A DNA stretch of 64,000 nt. It comes from CAZTDD01 sp964612675 (GTDB lineage: Bacteria; Hinthialibacterota; Hinthialibacteria; Hinthialibacterales; JAKPRU01). The DNA lies in the NCBI GenBank assembly GCA_964612675.1, contig CAZTDD010000013.1, forward strand, positions 16,690-80,689. The letters run 5' to 3'. The notes below the pieces were generated by a model. It searched no databases and was not told the origin of the DNA. It saw only the letters and a list, made by a program, of their open reading frames with translations. Made by a program: the position numbers and the translations under genes. This document shows positions 1 through 9,234 of this stretch, piece by piece. The first letter of the stretch is position 1. Every line of letters starts with the position of its first letter.

Positions 1-77
1 CTTGTTCCGCCTGCGGCGTATGCAGTTTCGCGGTTGGCGGAGTTATTCAAAAGGAGCGAAATGGCAGGGCAAAGCGC

Positions 78-149
78 GGGAGGGCGAACCTCCTGGTGAG
101 CCGCGGTCATTATGCAAAACCAACGGCTCGGCGGGAGCCTCGCCCTCCC
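78..149. repeat. Inverted-repeat hairpin of the CGGCTCGGCGGGAG family
   Basis: The left arm (78-103) is an imperfect reverse complement of the right arm (124-149, CGGCTCGGCGGGAGCCTC followed by GCCCTCCC), separated by about 20 bases. The 26-base right arm recurs exactly at 39873-39898. It reads through small spurious ORFs, so no protein is called here. I see nothing else in bases 1-209. Confidence 0.75.
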
Positions 150-209
150 GACTTGGCTACCATCCGGTGGGTGTTTCAAACACCGAAGCCATTCGCTAAT
201 ATAGCCTTT

Positions 210-509
210 ATGATGACGAACTATGGGGTCTCTCATGACTGGAGTGAGGAGACGATTGAAGCCAAAGCCCGATGGTTTCAGTCTCTGACCATCTCTGAGC
301 GCCTGGACATGCTCTGTTTTTTTACAGACCTGGCCCTAGCCGCCAACCCAAGCTTGCAAGAGGGCAGGTATGTTGAACCGGTTCAAGGACGTATTCAGGT
401 CCTTTCCAGAGAAGATCTGATTAGCTCCAAGCGGGCAGCAGGCCGTGATGTCGATCTTGAGGATGTTCGTGTTTTAGAGCTGTCGGACAAACCGGACGAT
501 GCTAAATGA
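210..509 (+). CDS. Small hypothetical protein, nucleotidyltransferase-tail-like
   Basis: This encodes about 99 residues. The start is ATG at 210 or the next codon at 213. Upstream codons in the same frame come from the repeat hairpin, so I exclude them. The C-terminal stretch LSREDLISSKRAAGRDVDLE resembles the closing segment of minimal nucleotidyltransferase/AbiEii-like proteins, where this helix follows the catalytic part. The catalytic GSxxxxxD motif itself is not present in so short a protein, so any link is to the tail only. The 3' end overlaps the convergent HicB-like gene by 8 bases. Function unknown; the family hint comes from recall of the motif. Confidence 0.55.
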   Translation: MMTNYGVSHDWSEETIEAKARWFQSLTISERLDMLCFFTDLALAANPSLQEGRYVEPVQGRIQVLSREDLISSKRAAGRDVDLEDVRVLELSDKPDDAK

Positions 510-708
510 GGAGCGACATGGCCCCGCCAAGCGGTATCTCCTTCCCCTGTTCACGGTAGGCAAGGACCATTTCCCGCAGGGCATCCTGTAGCATGTCCCG
601 GCATTCATCGAGCGTAGCCGCCTCCGTCACAACCTCCGGCCATCCCACCAACTGCGCCATGTAACCCCGGCTGATCTTTGTGTATTTCGCAGTGTATGTG
701 CTCAACAT
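502..708 (-). CDS. HicB-like antitoxin domain protein, orphan
   Basis: This encodes 68 residues. The start at 708 is chosen because AAGGAGA lies just upstream on the minus strand; the longer frame to 807 lacks such support. The sequence shows the HicB N-terminal partial RNase-H fold pattern: a short strand pair, then GYMAQLVGWPEVVTEAATLD, then a helix (ECRDMLQDALREMVLAYREQ) and GKEIP. HicB proteins normally neutralise a HicA mRNA interferase encoded next door. No HicA-like ORF is visible on either side, so this is an orphan or takes part in a non-classical pair. There is no obvious C-terminal DNA-binding domain. Confidence 0.8.
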   Translation of the reverse strand: MLSTYTAKYTKISRGYMAQLVGWPEVVTEAATLDECRDMLQDALREMVLAYREQGKEIPLGGAMSLLI

Positions 709-907
709 TGGATTTCTCCTTGGTTCGCACACCGACCTGACGCTGTTTCGGTTTTGGACTTGTGCCGCTCGCCTCTCCGCAGACTTATGAGTCGAATTAG
801 AATACATTCTTTGGCGAGCCGGAGAAACGCTGTTGCGCTGCGGCTCTTAGATTCGTTGTACTCAATTAAATCCAACCATCGCGGCCTGACGTTTAACCTG
901 AGTAACT

Positions 908-1531
908 ATGGAGGCCGCCGCCCAGGAACGCATCGTGGACGAAAGCCTTCCCGTCGATCCGAACGATTCGGATGAAGATCTGATGCTGCAATACGTTCGC
1001 GGCGACGGGACGGCGTTCGAGATCTTGTTTCGGCGCCACAAGGTGCGCGTCTACGGTTTTATTTACCGGTTCGCGGGCGGTGGGCAAACAGACGATCTCT
1101 ATCAAGAGGTGTTTTTGCGGATCATTCGAAGCCGCCACACGTACCGGCCCCGGGCGAAGTTCACCACGTGGCTCTACGCGGTGGCACGCTCGGTCTGTAT
1201 CGACGCCATGCGGAAGGAAGGCCGCCGTAAAGACACAACCTCGTTGGATGAACTGACCGAAACCGGCCAGTCCCCCGTTCCGCTCCCGGTAAGCCAGGGA
1301 ACGCAGCGGGATGAGGTTTTCAACAACGAAACCGATACCTTGATAGAACGCCTGATTCATGGGCTTCCCGAAGAGCAGCGTGAGGTTCTGCTGATGCGGG
1401 AAAAGCTCAACCTGACATTTCGAGAGATCGCGTCCATTACCGGATGTACCATGGGAACGGTGAAGAGCCGGATGCGATATGCGCTTGAAACTCTGCGGAA
1501 GTGGTTGATTTCGGAAGGATTTGTCAAATGA
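908..1531 (+). CDS. RNA polymerase sigma factor, ECF (sigma-70) family
   Basis: This 207-residue protein has the two ECF sigma domains. Region 2 covers about 35-105, with DDLYQEVFLRI (62-72) and KFTTWLYAVARSVCID (84-99) for core binding and -10 recognition. Region 4 covers about 145-200, with the LPEEQREVLLMREKLNLTFREIA-type helix-turn-helix (153-175) for -35 recognition. The stop codon overlaps the start of the next gene as ATGA, so the sigma factor and the anti-sigma protein should be translationally coupled. It probably directs transcription of a small regulon, likely including its own operon, and is held inactive by its neighbour. The acidic N-terminal extension of about 30 residues is longer than in minimal ECFs. 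Confidence 0.93.
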   Translation: MEAAAQERIVDESLPVDPNDSDEDLMLQYVRGDGTAFEILFRRHKVRVYGFIYRFAGGGQTDDLYQEVFLRIIRSRHTYRPRAKFTTWLYAVARSVCIDAMRKEGRRKDTTSLDELTETGQSPVPLPVSQGTQRDEVFNNETDTLIERLIHGLPEEQREVLLMREKLNLTFREIASITGCTMGTVKSRMRYALETLRKWLISEGFVK

Positions 1532-3276
1532 AATGCCGAGGAATCGAACGAAATCTGGTTTCTTATCTGTATGGCGAGCTCTCGGCCTGGAAACAGCGCC
1601 GTATCGAACGGCATCTCGGGAAGTGCGATGCCTGTCGAACGCTTGTCGAACAAACGAGAACCACTCGTCAACTCATAGGAGATCTTTCCGAAATGGAGAC
1701 CCCCGAACATCTCGATCAGACGATCCTTCGTGAAGCGAATATGCCGACGACGGTGAGCAACCCGAAACCGGTTCGGCGGCCCTTTCTTCTTCGCCCGGCT
1801 TTCGGAATGGCGGTCGTTCTGGTTCTGGCAGCAGGCGTTGTCTTCACTCAGACGGATTATCTCACGAAGAAATCGGTGACACCCGCCAGACAGCAAGACT
1901 GGGAAGAAGCAGAAAATCTAACGCGGGACCGGGCCGACAAGGGAGATAAGGGAACCAACCTCGGGTATGGCTCCGAGAAGGGTGGCAAAGGCGGCCGGGA
2001 GAGACAGCGCCATCTCACCACGACTACCCCTCAACTCGAGCCCAAATCCCCCGAGACACTGGGTGCGCCCCGGCGATCCCGCCCAGCAGAGTCCTACTTG
2101 ATGGTAGCGGATGAACCTCGACATGATTCCGGTCTCCAAACCGTAAACGCGAAACTCGCTTCTCAAGTGGATAGCCAGGCGGTCTTTCTGCAGGCCATGG
2201 AGACCTACAACCGCGCGTTCCAAGAACCGGAGAAGAGACGCCGGACGCTTTTCAAGGAAGCGCTGGAAAAGTTCGAAAGTATCTCGGCACACCCGAACGC
2301 GGGAATCTGGCAGGTTCTCGCGACGGCACTGTGCGCAGATATCTACCGGTCTCAGGGCGATACCGGCAAAGCCGTACACCTGTACGAACGAATTATCCAA
2401 GACGCACAGGAGTATCAAGACTATGCCCGCGAAGCGCATTACGCACTTTTCAAAATCTACCTGGATGAGAAAAGTGCCCTCAAGGCTGCCCAAAAAGAGG
2501 CTTCAGCAATTATCGAGAACGGAACAGACGATGCTCGCGCGAGTCATGTAAGCCTGGCTTTGGCGGACCGGCTGGCGGAAGACAATCCGCGCGAGGCCGC
2601 GTCGTGGTACCAAAAGGCACGTAAAATGTGTCCACCCAACAGCCCAGGCTATGACCGTGCAGAGTTCGCTCTGGGGAGTCTCCAACAGAGATTGGCAGCG
2701 GAGAATTTCATCCTCGATTGGTGGATCATCGGGCCGTTCGACGACCCCGAAGACAAACGTCTCGTGACCGAGAAGCCGCCGGAGCGTGAAATCGACTTCT
2801 CGGCAAAATATAAGGGGGCTGAAGGAAAAACGGTCCGATGGAAGCGCCTTTTTGGCAGAACGTCAGAACCCCCAAAACACATCGCCGAGCTCGAGCGCGG
2901 GATCGGCTACCGATTTCACGACATCCTTGAACCCGATGAACATGTTTCGATTTATGCCCTCACGTTCGTACATGTCGAAGAGAAAACGCCGGTCCGACTG
3001 CTGATCGGCTCGGATGATTCGGTTCGATGCTGGATCAATGACGAAATTGTTTGGAGCAATCCGTCCATACGCGGCCTTTCGCCAAACCAGGATCATGTCG
3101 CCGCCACACTCAAGAAGGGCTGGAACAAGGTCCTCCTGAAGGTCGCGAATAATGAAGGCGAATGGGGGTTCTTCTTTCAGATTGTCGACGTGGACAATCA
3201 ATTCCTTTGGGATCTGGAAGTGGATCCGAAGGCCTTTTATGACGCGTCTTTTCGGTTCGCGGTGAAAGGGATTTAG
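1528..3276 (+). CDS. Anti-sigma factor (zf-HC2) with TM helix, TPR-like region and C-terminal beta-sandwich-like module
   Basis: This encodes 582 residues from the ATG that overlaps the sigma stop codon. Residues 1-40 hold the zinc-binding anti-sigma motif, with H29-x3-C33-x2-C36 in HLGKCDAC. One membrane helix follows (about 89-106), so the rest should lie outside the cytoplasmic membrane. Residues about 210-390 are helical and TPR-like. Residues about 395-582 form a module with WWIIGPFDDP (W398) and GSDDSVRCW (494-502), also seen in the DUF4838 and GH78 proteins of this window. Such a layout suggests an anti-sigma factor whose exported part senses a ligand or protein state. The sensing role is inference; the zinc motif and TM helix are seen directly. 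Confidence 0.85.
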   Translation: MKCRGIERNLVSYLYGELSAWKQRRIERHLGKCDACRTLVEQTRTTRQLIGDLSEMETPEHLDQTILREANMPTTVSNPKPVRRPFLLRPAFGMAVVLVLAAGVVFTQTDYLTKKSVTPARQQDWEEAENLTRDRADKGDKGTNLGYGSEKGGKGGRERQRHLTTTTPQLEPKSPETLGAPRRSRPAESYLMVADEPRHDSGLQTVNAKLASQVDSQAVFLQAMETYNRAFQEPEKRRRTLFKEALEKFESISAHPNAGIWQVLATALCADIYRSQGDTGKAVHLYERIIQDAQEYQDYAREAHYALFKIYLDEKSALKAAQKEASAIIENGTDDARASHVSLALADRLAEDNPREAASWYQKARKMCPPNSPGYDRAEFALGSLQQRLAAENFILDWWIIGPFDDPEDKRLVTEKPPEREIDFSAKYKGAEGKTVRWKRLFGRTSEPPKHIAELERGIGYRFHDILEPDEHVSIYALTFVHVEEKTPVRLLIGSDDSVRCWINDEIVWSNPSIRGLSPNQDHVAATLKKGWNKVLLKVANNEGEWGFFFQIVDVDNQFLWDLEVDPKAFYDASFRFAVKGI

Positions 3277-3316
3277 GTCGGGAGAAGCCAAGCGGGGCAG
3301 AACAGAGGAAGTATCA

Positions 3317-3638
3317 ATCCCCTCTGAATCTCCCCCAATCTTGATGGCACGGCAAAAGCCTGACGTACGGTTAGGACGATTGTAGGGTGGGCTCACGGGC
3401 GTCGTATCGCACCGCGGTGCCCGGTTAATGTTTACTCGAGCCCGTAGCCCACCAACTGGTTGATCCGAACTTCGTTGGAGGTTCCACGCTCAAGCTCAAG
3501 GGTGTTGGTGCGACCTCTCAACAGATATTGGTGGGCTACGGGCTTAGGTGATAGTGAGTCGGAGGGAATGTTCCAACACGGCGCCCGTGAGCCCACCCTA
3601 CGACGCTCCCACGCGCTGTTGACTTTTTGCCGGACCGT
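3317..3638. repeat. Nested inverted-repeat element in the spacer between anti-sigma and A2M genes
   Basis: The 562-base spacer 3277-3838 holds no gene I can support. It contains a perfect 20-bp inverted repeat (3382-3401, GTAGGGTGGGCTCACGGGCG, against 3582-3601) and inside it a perfect 17-bp inverted repeat (3439-3455 against 3528-3544, around CCCGTAGCCCACC). This palindromic unit sits between GATGGCACGGCAAAAGCC (about 3342) and TTGACTTTTTGCC (3614-3628 area), degenerate ends of the MITE family found elsewhere in the window. Bases 3317-3341 also match the reverse complement of part of the 9235-9450 element. Confidence 0.75.
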
Positions 3639-3772
3639 GAGTCTTGGGGAAGAAGGAAAAAAACAACCAAAGCGGCGTCGGGGCCGTCGTACTCGAAAAA
3701 CGGGGCAACAAAGAGTCTGAAACCGCCGACAGGTCTCAGACCGGGGAAAACCCCAGACAAACGTCGGAAATC

Positions 3773-3805
3773 CCCTCTCCCGCCGGGAGAGGGCCAGGGT
3801 GAGGG
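3773..3805. repeat. CCCTCTCCC...GGGAGAGGG hairpin, half copy of the MITE family
   Basis: CCCTCTCCC and GGGAGAGGG form a short stem, followed by CCAGGGTGAGGG. The same core occurs in the elements at 34044-34321 and 35279-35553 and in the half copy at 9030-9067. It ends about 30 bases before the alpha-2-macroglobulin start codon. Confidence 0.7.
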
Positions 3806-3838
3806 TTTGGAAGAAGAGCCAAAAATGGAGGTGAAATC

Positions 3839-6800
3839 ATGAACCCACGATATCCAATTTGTTTACTAATTCTCGTTTTTGTCGGTTTTCTGGGATTGAA
3901 TTTCATCAACGCAAAAACGGTGCCGGGAAAAATCGATACCGTCGATTTGGAATTCAACGAGGAAGGCTTGCTTGTTTCGGCGACGCTGTCTTCATCGGAT
4001 AAAGCGATCCCTTCGATCGGCAATTTGTCGGTCAAACTCCTGGACGAGAAATTCAAAACCGTCGGGAAAATCTCCAAAAAAGTCGTCTTGCGGGATGGTG
4101 AACACAAAGAATCCATTCTGGTTCCCGCTAAGATCGAACCCGAGAAACGGTATCTCTACAGTGTCGATGTCGAATTCGCGGGCGAAACCGCACACAAACG
4201 TCTCGTGCGTCCAACCGAACGCCAGGACGTGCTCCTTCTCGGCCAAGATAAACTCGAAGCGGGCGGGAACGCATCTTTCCGAATTGTCGTTCGTAACGCC
4301 GCGACGAATAAGCCAGTCGAGGACGCCCAAATTGAATTCGCAATCAAGAATAAAGAGAACGAGGGCACACTCGACACACCGAAATACGAAACCAACGAGC
4401 ACGGCACAGTCGATGCATCGTTTGTTATTCCCGAATACCTCGCCGGAGAGTGCCACGTTGTCGCTACGGTCAAGTCGGACATCGGCGAAGAGAGAATCGA
4501 ACGCGATATTCATGTCGTCGCCAATAACCAAATCTATCTCACTTCCGATAAGCCGGTTTACCAGCCGGGCCAACTCATGCATCTCCGTGCGTTGGTTTTA
4601 CGTTCAGCCGATTGGAAACCCGTTGCCGAAAAACCGATGACACTCGAAGTCGCCGACGGGAAAGGCAACAAAGTCTTCAAAAAATTCGTGGAGACATCGG
4701 AATACGGTATCGTCTCCGCCGAATTCCAGCTGGCGGACGAGGTCAACGAAGGTGCATACACGATCACTGGGATTTTAGGCGATCAGACCGCCGAGAAAGT
4801 GGTGACGGTAAAACAATACGTTCTCCCGAAATTCAAAGTCGAAATTGAGACGGATCGGGATTATTACATGCCGGGCGATGAGATCACGGGCACAATCGAC
4901 TCCCGCTATTTCTTCGGAAAACCCGTTGCCGAAGGAGCAGTGAATGTGAAAGCCTCGTGTTTCGATGTCGGCTTTCATGAATTCGATACTTATGAAGGCA
5001 AGACAGACGAAGAGGGAAAATGTTCGTTCGAATTGACTGTGCCGGAGAAGCTGGTCGCGCAGGAGAGTTTCAAGGGGACGGCGATGGTACAGCTGGAGGT
5101 GAAAGTCAAGGACGGCGCGGATCATGAAGAAGAAAAATACCACATGATCCATGTCGCACAGCATCCGATTCAGATGGATGTCGTCCCTGAAAGCGGCACG
5201 GTGATCGCAGGTGTCGAGAATTCGTTCTACCTGCTTGCTTCCTATCCGGATGGGAGTGCGGCGACACCCGAGTTGAGCGTCTCCCTGCGATATGACGAAG
5301 ACAAGACACCTCAGAAGAAGCTGAGTACCAAGACCGACGACAAAGGTCTTGCGACGGTCGATTTCGATATCTCGAAAGATGTTTCCCGCGTGGTTCTCGA
5401 TATTCTTGCGAAAGACACCCAGGGCAACGAAGCGGAGACAAGCCACGATCTCGAGACCGAGAAGACCGGCTATCCTTTGTTACTGCGCGTGGATCGCGGG
5501 ACCTATCAGGTGGGCGACACAATGGAAGTCGAGATCATCTCACCCGACCGGCCGCGCGAGACCGTGTTCATCGACATTATCAAAAATAGCCAAACAATCC
5601 TCACAAAATCCGTCGATCTTGAAAATGGAAAATCGACCGTTCCGATTGACCTGGACCATCATCTTTTCGGCACGCTCATGCTTCACGGTTATCAAATCCT
5701 GCCGAACGGAGAAATGGCCGGCGATACGCGGAAAGTCGTCGTGAACCGTCGGGATGATCTCCAAATCGCCATGACTCCCGACCAAGAGGAATACCGTCCC
5801 GGCGATCCGGCGGAGGTGGATATCAAGGTCACAGACTCCGAGGGAAAAGGGACCGCCGCGGCTCTTGGGATCGATATCGTCGATGAAAGCGTTTTCTCTG
5901 TCGTTGAAAAAACACCCGGACTGGCGAAGGTTTTCTTCACCATTGAAAAAGAGCTTCTCGATCCGAAATACGAAATCCACGGATTCTCATTTGAGGAAAT
6001 CACCCGGGCTTCTGTGAGGGACCGTGACTGGTTCGAAAAGGCGGCGAAAGTCTCCCTCGCTCGAAGTGCAGAGGAGCCGAGCTACAGCCTGCGCGCATTC
6101 ACGGGCGACGAGATCCTTCAGCAAGCCCGGCAACAGGTCTTTTATCTGGCCCAACAGCTGTTGGGGATCGAAGAAGAATCGCGAACGCCGGGGGCCGTGG
6201 AGGAGATTCTTTATCCACGAGTCCAGCTGGCGGATGCGCGGGCGGTGGTGGATCCGTGGGGTCTCGATTACCGGGTTGCGAAAAAGGAGAAGTACCAAGT
6301 CGTTCGGAGCGCCGGACCGGATCATGAATTTGACACCTCAGACGACATCGAAGCGCCGATTGTTCCGCAGGTGAGGAGTCGCGGTCGGCATCAGCTGTTC
6401 TTTGCAGGACAACCGCAGAGACGTCGATTCGGAATGGCTAGGGGCGTCCCAAAAGGAGTGGGGGTGGCCGGGGCTCCGGCTGAATTGGGATTTGCTGTGA
6501 ACGGACAAGACGCGTTACTGGCTCCCATGGCGCAAGAGGAACTGGCGCGGGGTGGGCGAATGATGGAGATCAGGGCCATCCCGGACAGAGCGCCCGCCGC
6601 CGGACGTGTCATGCTCGGAGAGCGGCTTGGTGGAGGGATCGACGCGGGCGGACCGCCGGAAATTGCACGGTTTGGTTCACATGAAGTGGGAGGCGAGGCT
6701 CGTCTGAATTTCGAAGCAGAACTCCCCCAATTGCAGGTAGCGGACAAAGAGGCCGCACTCCGCCAGCTCAACGAAGGTCAGGCAGTAGACGTAGACGAAC

Positions 6801-9028
6801 TGAGAACCCTCGAGGCACTCGACCAAACAGATCTCTATGCGTATTACGCAGATGACAAAGCAAGAGACAAGAAGGCGGAGATGGCCGGACAACCCAGCGA
6901 AACGCCAGCCACCAAACGGGAAAAACCGACAGATATCCGCGTACGCAGCTACTTCCCCGAGATGCTCTACACAAACCCCTCGGTAATCACCGACGAAAAC
7001 GGTCACGGGCTGATCACGCTGGCGATGGCGGATTCGATCACGACCTGGCGAATGACCGCACTCGCCAACTCCAAACAGGGTGAACTCGGCAGCGGCGAAG
7101 GATCGATGCGTGTCTTCCAGGAGTTCTTCATCGACCTCGATCTGCCCATCGCGCTGACAAAAGAAGACGAAGTCAGCATTCCGGTCGCGATTCACAACTA
7201 CCTTCCGAAACCTCAGACAGTCCAGGTCGAAATCGAAAAATCAAAATGGTTCGATTTGTTGGAGGATGAAACGCGGAAAACCGTTGAAATCGCTGCGAAC
7301 GACGTCGGCAAGGTCGATTATCGAATCCGCGCGAACGAACTCGGCAATAACAAGATCACTGTATTCGGCTGGAGCGAGGAGAAGGAGGATGCAGTCGCGC
7401 GTGTAGTCGAGGTCCGACCGAACGGCGAAGAGAAATTTATCACTCACAACGGTCGCTTGATGGATGTGGCCAGCCACACGCTCGAATTTCCCGAGAACGC
7501 GATCCCCGACGCGTCGAAAATCCTGCTGCGGATTTATCCCGGGATTTTCAGCCAGGTTGTCGAGGGACTCGACAGCATTATGCGCATGCCGCACGGCTGT
7601 TTCGAGCAGACCTCGTCGATCACCTATCCGAATCTGCTCGCGCTGGATTACATGAAACGCACAGACCAAATCACACCCGAAATCCAGATGAAAGCGCGAG
7701 AGTACATCAATCTCGGCTATCAGCGTCTTCTGACGTTCGAGATCGACGGCGGCGGATTCGAGGTATTTGGGAATCCACCGGCAAACCGTGTGCTCTCGGC
7801 GTACGGGTTGCTCGAATTCACCGACATGAACGAGGTCTACCCGATTGATGAACGGGTGATCGAACGAACCCAGCGTTGGCTTGTTTCCGAGCAACAGGCG
7901 GATGGCTCCTGGCTGCCGGATAAGAACTATGCGCACGGCGAGATGTGGAAGAACATCCAAAACAATCCGCTGCTGGTTAGCGCATTCGTGACCTGGGGGC
8001 TCGGCCACAGTGGCTATCGCGGCGAGGCGCTCGACAAAGCCCGCGCGTATCTGAAAGAACACATCGACGAATGCAAGGAATCGTACACCATGGCGATGGT
8101 GGCCAATGCATGGGCCGCGCACGATCCGAAAGATCCAGCACTTGTGGATTTGCTCGAACGTCTCAAGGCACAGGCCGTGGAAACACGCGACACAATCAAA
8201 TGGCCGTCCGAAGTGAGTCTCTCCTTCGCGCACGGTGAAGTGGCGACAATCGAGACAACCGCCCTGGTTTCCATCGCGATGACGAAGAGCGGCCGGTTTC
8301 CCAACGAAGTCGGCAAAGCGCTGAATTACTTGATCCAACAGAAAGATCCAAACGGAACCTGGCATTCAACCCACGCAACCGTGTTAGCGCTCAAAGCGAT
8401 GGTGGAAGCGCTGGGGAACGCAACCGAAGAGATGACCGCGACAGTGACGGTCAAGCTGGACGGCAAAGCAGTCGGCGAACTCGAGATCACGCCCGAGAAC
8501 TGTGACGTTGTCCGGCTCTTGAGCCTCGGAAAGGTCGACGCCCCCGGGAAACACGAAGTCGATATTGAACTTGAGGGCGACGGGAGCATTATGTATCAGG
8601 TTGTCGGCTCGTACTTCACTCCGTGGACCGACAAGAAGAGAAAAGAACCGCTCTCCATCGCAGTCGATTACGACCGGAGCGAGCTTCAGAAGGACGAGAC
8701 AGTCACCGCTCGCGTAACGGCACGCAACAACGCCGGCCGCCGCGCGGAGATGGTGATTCTCGACGTCGGCATCCCGCCGGGATTCCGGGTTGAGAGCGAT
8801 CCGCTGGAGGATGCGGTCAAGGCGGAGAAAATCGCGAAATACACATTGACCGGGCGTCAAGTGACGATTTACCTCCGCGCCCTCGACAGCGATGAGGAGT
8901 TCAGTCTTGAAATTCCGATGAAGGCGCGGCTTGTCATTACCGCAAAAACGCCGGAATCGAAGGTGTACGAGTATTATAATCCCGAAGTGAATGGGTATGA
9001 TGATCCTGAGGAGCTGAGAGTGAAGTAG
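3839..9028 (+). CDS. Secreted bacterial alpha-2-macroglobulin with thioester motif
   Basis: This encodes 1729 residues, with ATG preceded by GGAGGTG. A signal peptide (about 1-26, ending FINA) has no lipobox, so the protein is probably soluble in the periplasm or released. Repeated macroglobulin-type domains run from about 30 to 760 (e.g. YLTSDKPVYQPGQLMHLRAL). The thioester motif CFEQ is at C1254-Q1257 within PHGCFEQTSS, followed by the alpha/alpha thioester domain. These proteins trap proteases: cleavage of a bait region exposes the thioester. Residues about 847-960 are a Gly/Arg/Ala-rich stretch that may be the bait region. Just before it, DPWGLDY (from D805) and SAGPDHEFDTSDD resemble a pseudopilin-tail calcium loop. 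No pbpC-type gene is adjacent, unlike many proteobacterial examples. Confidence 0.93.
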   Translation: MNPRYPICLLILVFVGFLGLNFINAKTVPGKIDTVDLEFNEEGLLVSATLSSSDKAIPSIGNLSVKLLDEKFKTVGKISKKVVLRDGEHKESILVPAKIEPEKRYLYSVDVEFAGETAHKRLVRPTERQDVLLLGQDKLEAGGNASFRIVVRNAATNKPVEDAQIEFAIKNKENEGTLDTPKYETNEHGTVDASFVIPEYLAGECHVVATVKSDIGEERIERDIHVVANNQIYLTSDKPVYQPGQLMHLRALVLRSADWKPVAEKPMTLEVADGKGNKVFKKFVETSEYGIVSAEFQLADEVNEGAYTITGILGDQTAEKVVTVKQYVLPKFKVEIETDRDYYMPGDEITGTIDSRYFFGKPVAEGAVNVKASCFDVGFHEFDTYEGKTDEEGKCSFELTVPEKLVAQESFKGTAMVQLEVKVKDGADHEEEKYHMIHVAQHPIQMDVVPESGTVIAGVENSFYLLASYPDGSAATPELSVSLRYDEDKTPQKKLSTKTDDKGLATVDFDISKDVSRVVLDILAKDTQGNEAETSHDLETEKTGYPLLLRVDRGTYQVGDTMEVEIISPDRPRETVFIDIIKNSQTILTKSVDLENGKSTVPIDLDHHLFGTLMLHGYQILPNGEMAGDTRKVVVNRRDDLQIAMTPDQEEYRPGDPAEVDIKVTDSEGKGTAAALGIDIVDESVFSVVEKTPGLAKVFFTIEKELLDPKYEIHGFSFEEITRASVRDRDWFEKAAKVSLARSAEEPSYSLRAFTGDEILQQARQQVFYLAQQLLGIEEESRTPGAVEEILYPRVQLADARAVVDPWGLDYRVAKKEKYQVVRSAGPDHEFDTSDDIEAPIVPQVRSRGRHQLFFAGQPQRRRFGMARGVPKGVGVAGAPAELGFAVNGQDALLAPMAQEELARGGRMMEIRAIPDRAPAAGRVMLGERLGGGIDAGGPPEIARFGSHEVGGEARLNFEAELPQLQVADKEAALRQLNEGQAVDVDELRTLEALDQTDLYAYYADDKARDKKAEMAGQPSETPATKREKPTDIRVRSYFPEMLYTNPSVITDENGHGLITLAMADSITTWRMTALANSKQGELGSGEGSMRVFQEFFIDLDLPIALTKEDEVSIPVAIHNYLPKPQTVQVEIEKSKWFDLLEDETRKTVEIAANDVGKVDYRIRANELGNNKITVFGWSEEKEDAVARVVEVRPNGEEKFITHNGRLMDVASHTLEFPENAIPDASKILLRIYPGIFSQVVEGLDSIMRMPHGCFEQTSSITYPNLLALDYMKRTDQITPEIQMKAREYINLGYQRLLTFEIDGGGFEVFGNPPANRVLSAYGLLEFTDMNEVYPIDERVIERTQRWLVSEQQADGSWLPDKNYAHGEMWKNIQNNPLLVSAFVTWGLGHSGYRGEALDKARAYLKEHIDECKESYTMAMVANAWAAHDPKDPALVDLLERLKAQAVETRDTIKWPSEVSLSFAHGEVATIETTALVSIAMTKSGRFPNEVGKALNYLIQQKDPNGTWHSTHATVLALKAMVEALGNATEEMTATVTVKLDGKAVGELEITPENCDVVRLLSLGKVDAPGKHEVDIELEGDGSIMYQVVGSYFTPWTDKKRKEPLSIAVDYDRSELQKDETVTARVTARNNAGRRAEMVILDVGIPPGFRVESDPLEDAVKAEKIAKYTLTGRQVTIYLRALDSDEEFSLEIPMKARLVITAKTPESKVYEYYNPEVNGYDDPEELRVK

Positions 9029-9029
9029 G

Positions 9030-9067
9030 CCCTCACCCCGGCCCTCTCCCGGTGGGAGAGGGAGAAG
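9030..9067. repeat. CCCTCACCCCGGCCCTCTCCC hairpin, half copy of the MITE family
   Basis: It differs at one of 38 bases from 35488-35525, the right arm of the element downstream of larC. It starts two bases after the A2M stop codon and could act as a transcript 3'-end stem. No T-run follows, so I do not call a terminator. Confidence 0.75.
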
Positions 9068-9234
9068 AACACAGAGAGGTTTATCGCTAGGCTGAGCTTG
9101 TCGCTGGGCCGGGAGTTGAACTCCCGGTCCATTAGATGCATAAGCGTCCTATAAAGGGTGGCATGCCAGAAGCGAAAGACTGTCGCGGAATCACAAAGCG
9201 ATAGGAATCCCGGTCGTTTATCACCTGCAATCAT

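Noticed and set aside
3773..3805. CCCTCTCCC/GGGAGAGGG stem as a terminator
   Set aside because: No T-run follows on either strand; the same stem recurs in the MITE family, so repeat is the better call.
7241..8365. 374-residue open frame antisense to the A2M thioester region
   Set aside because: The sense frame carries the CFEQ motif and family pattern; the antisense protein shows no recognisable domain.
9109..9127. CCGGGAGTTGAACTCCCGG looked like a tRNA T-arm on the minus strand
   Set aside because: As a T-arm the loop would have the wrong length, and no acceptor, D or anticodon arms can be built from the flanks. It is a simple palindrome.
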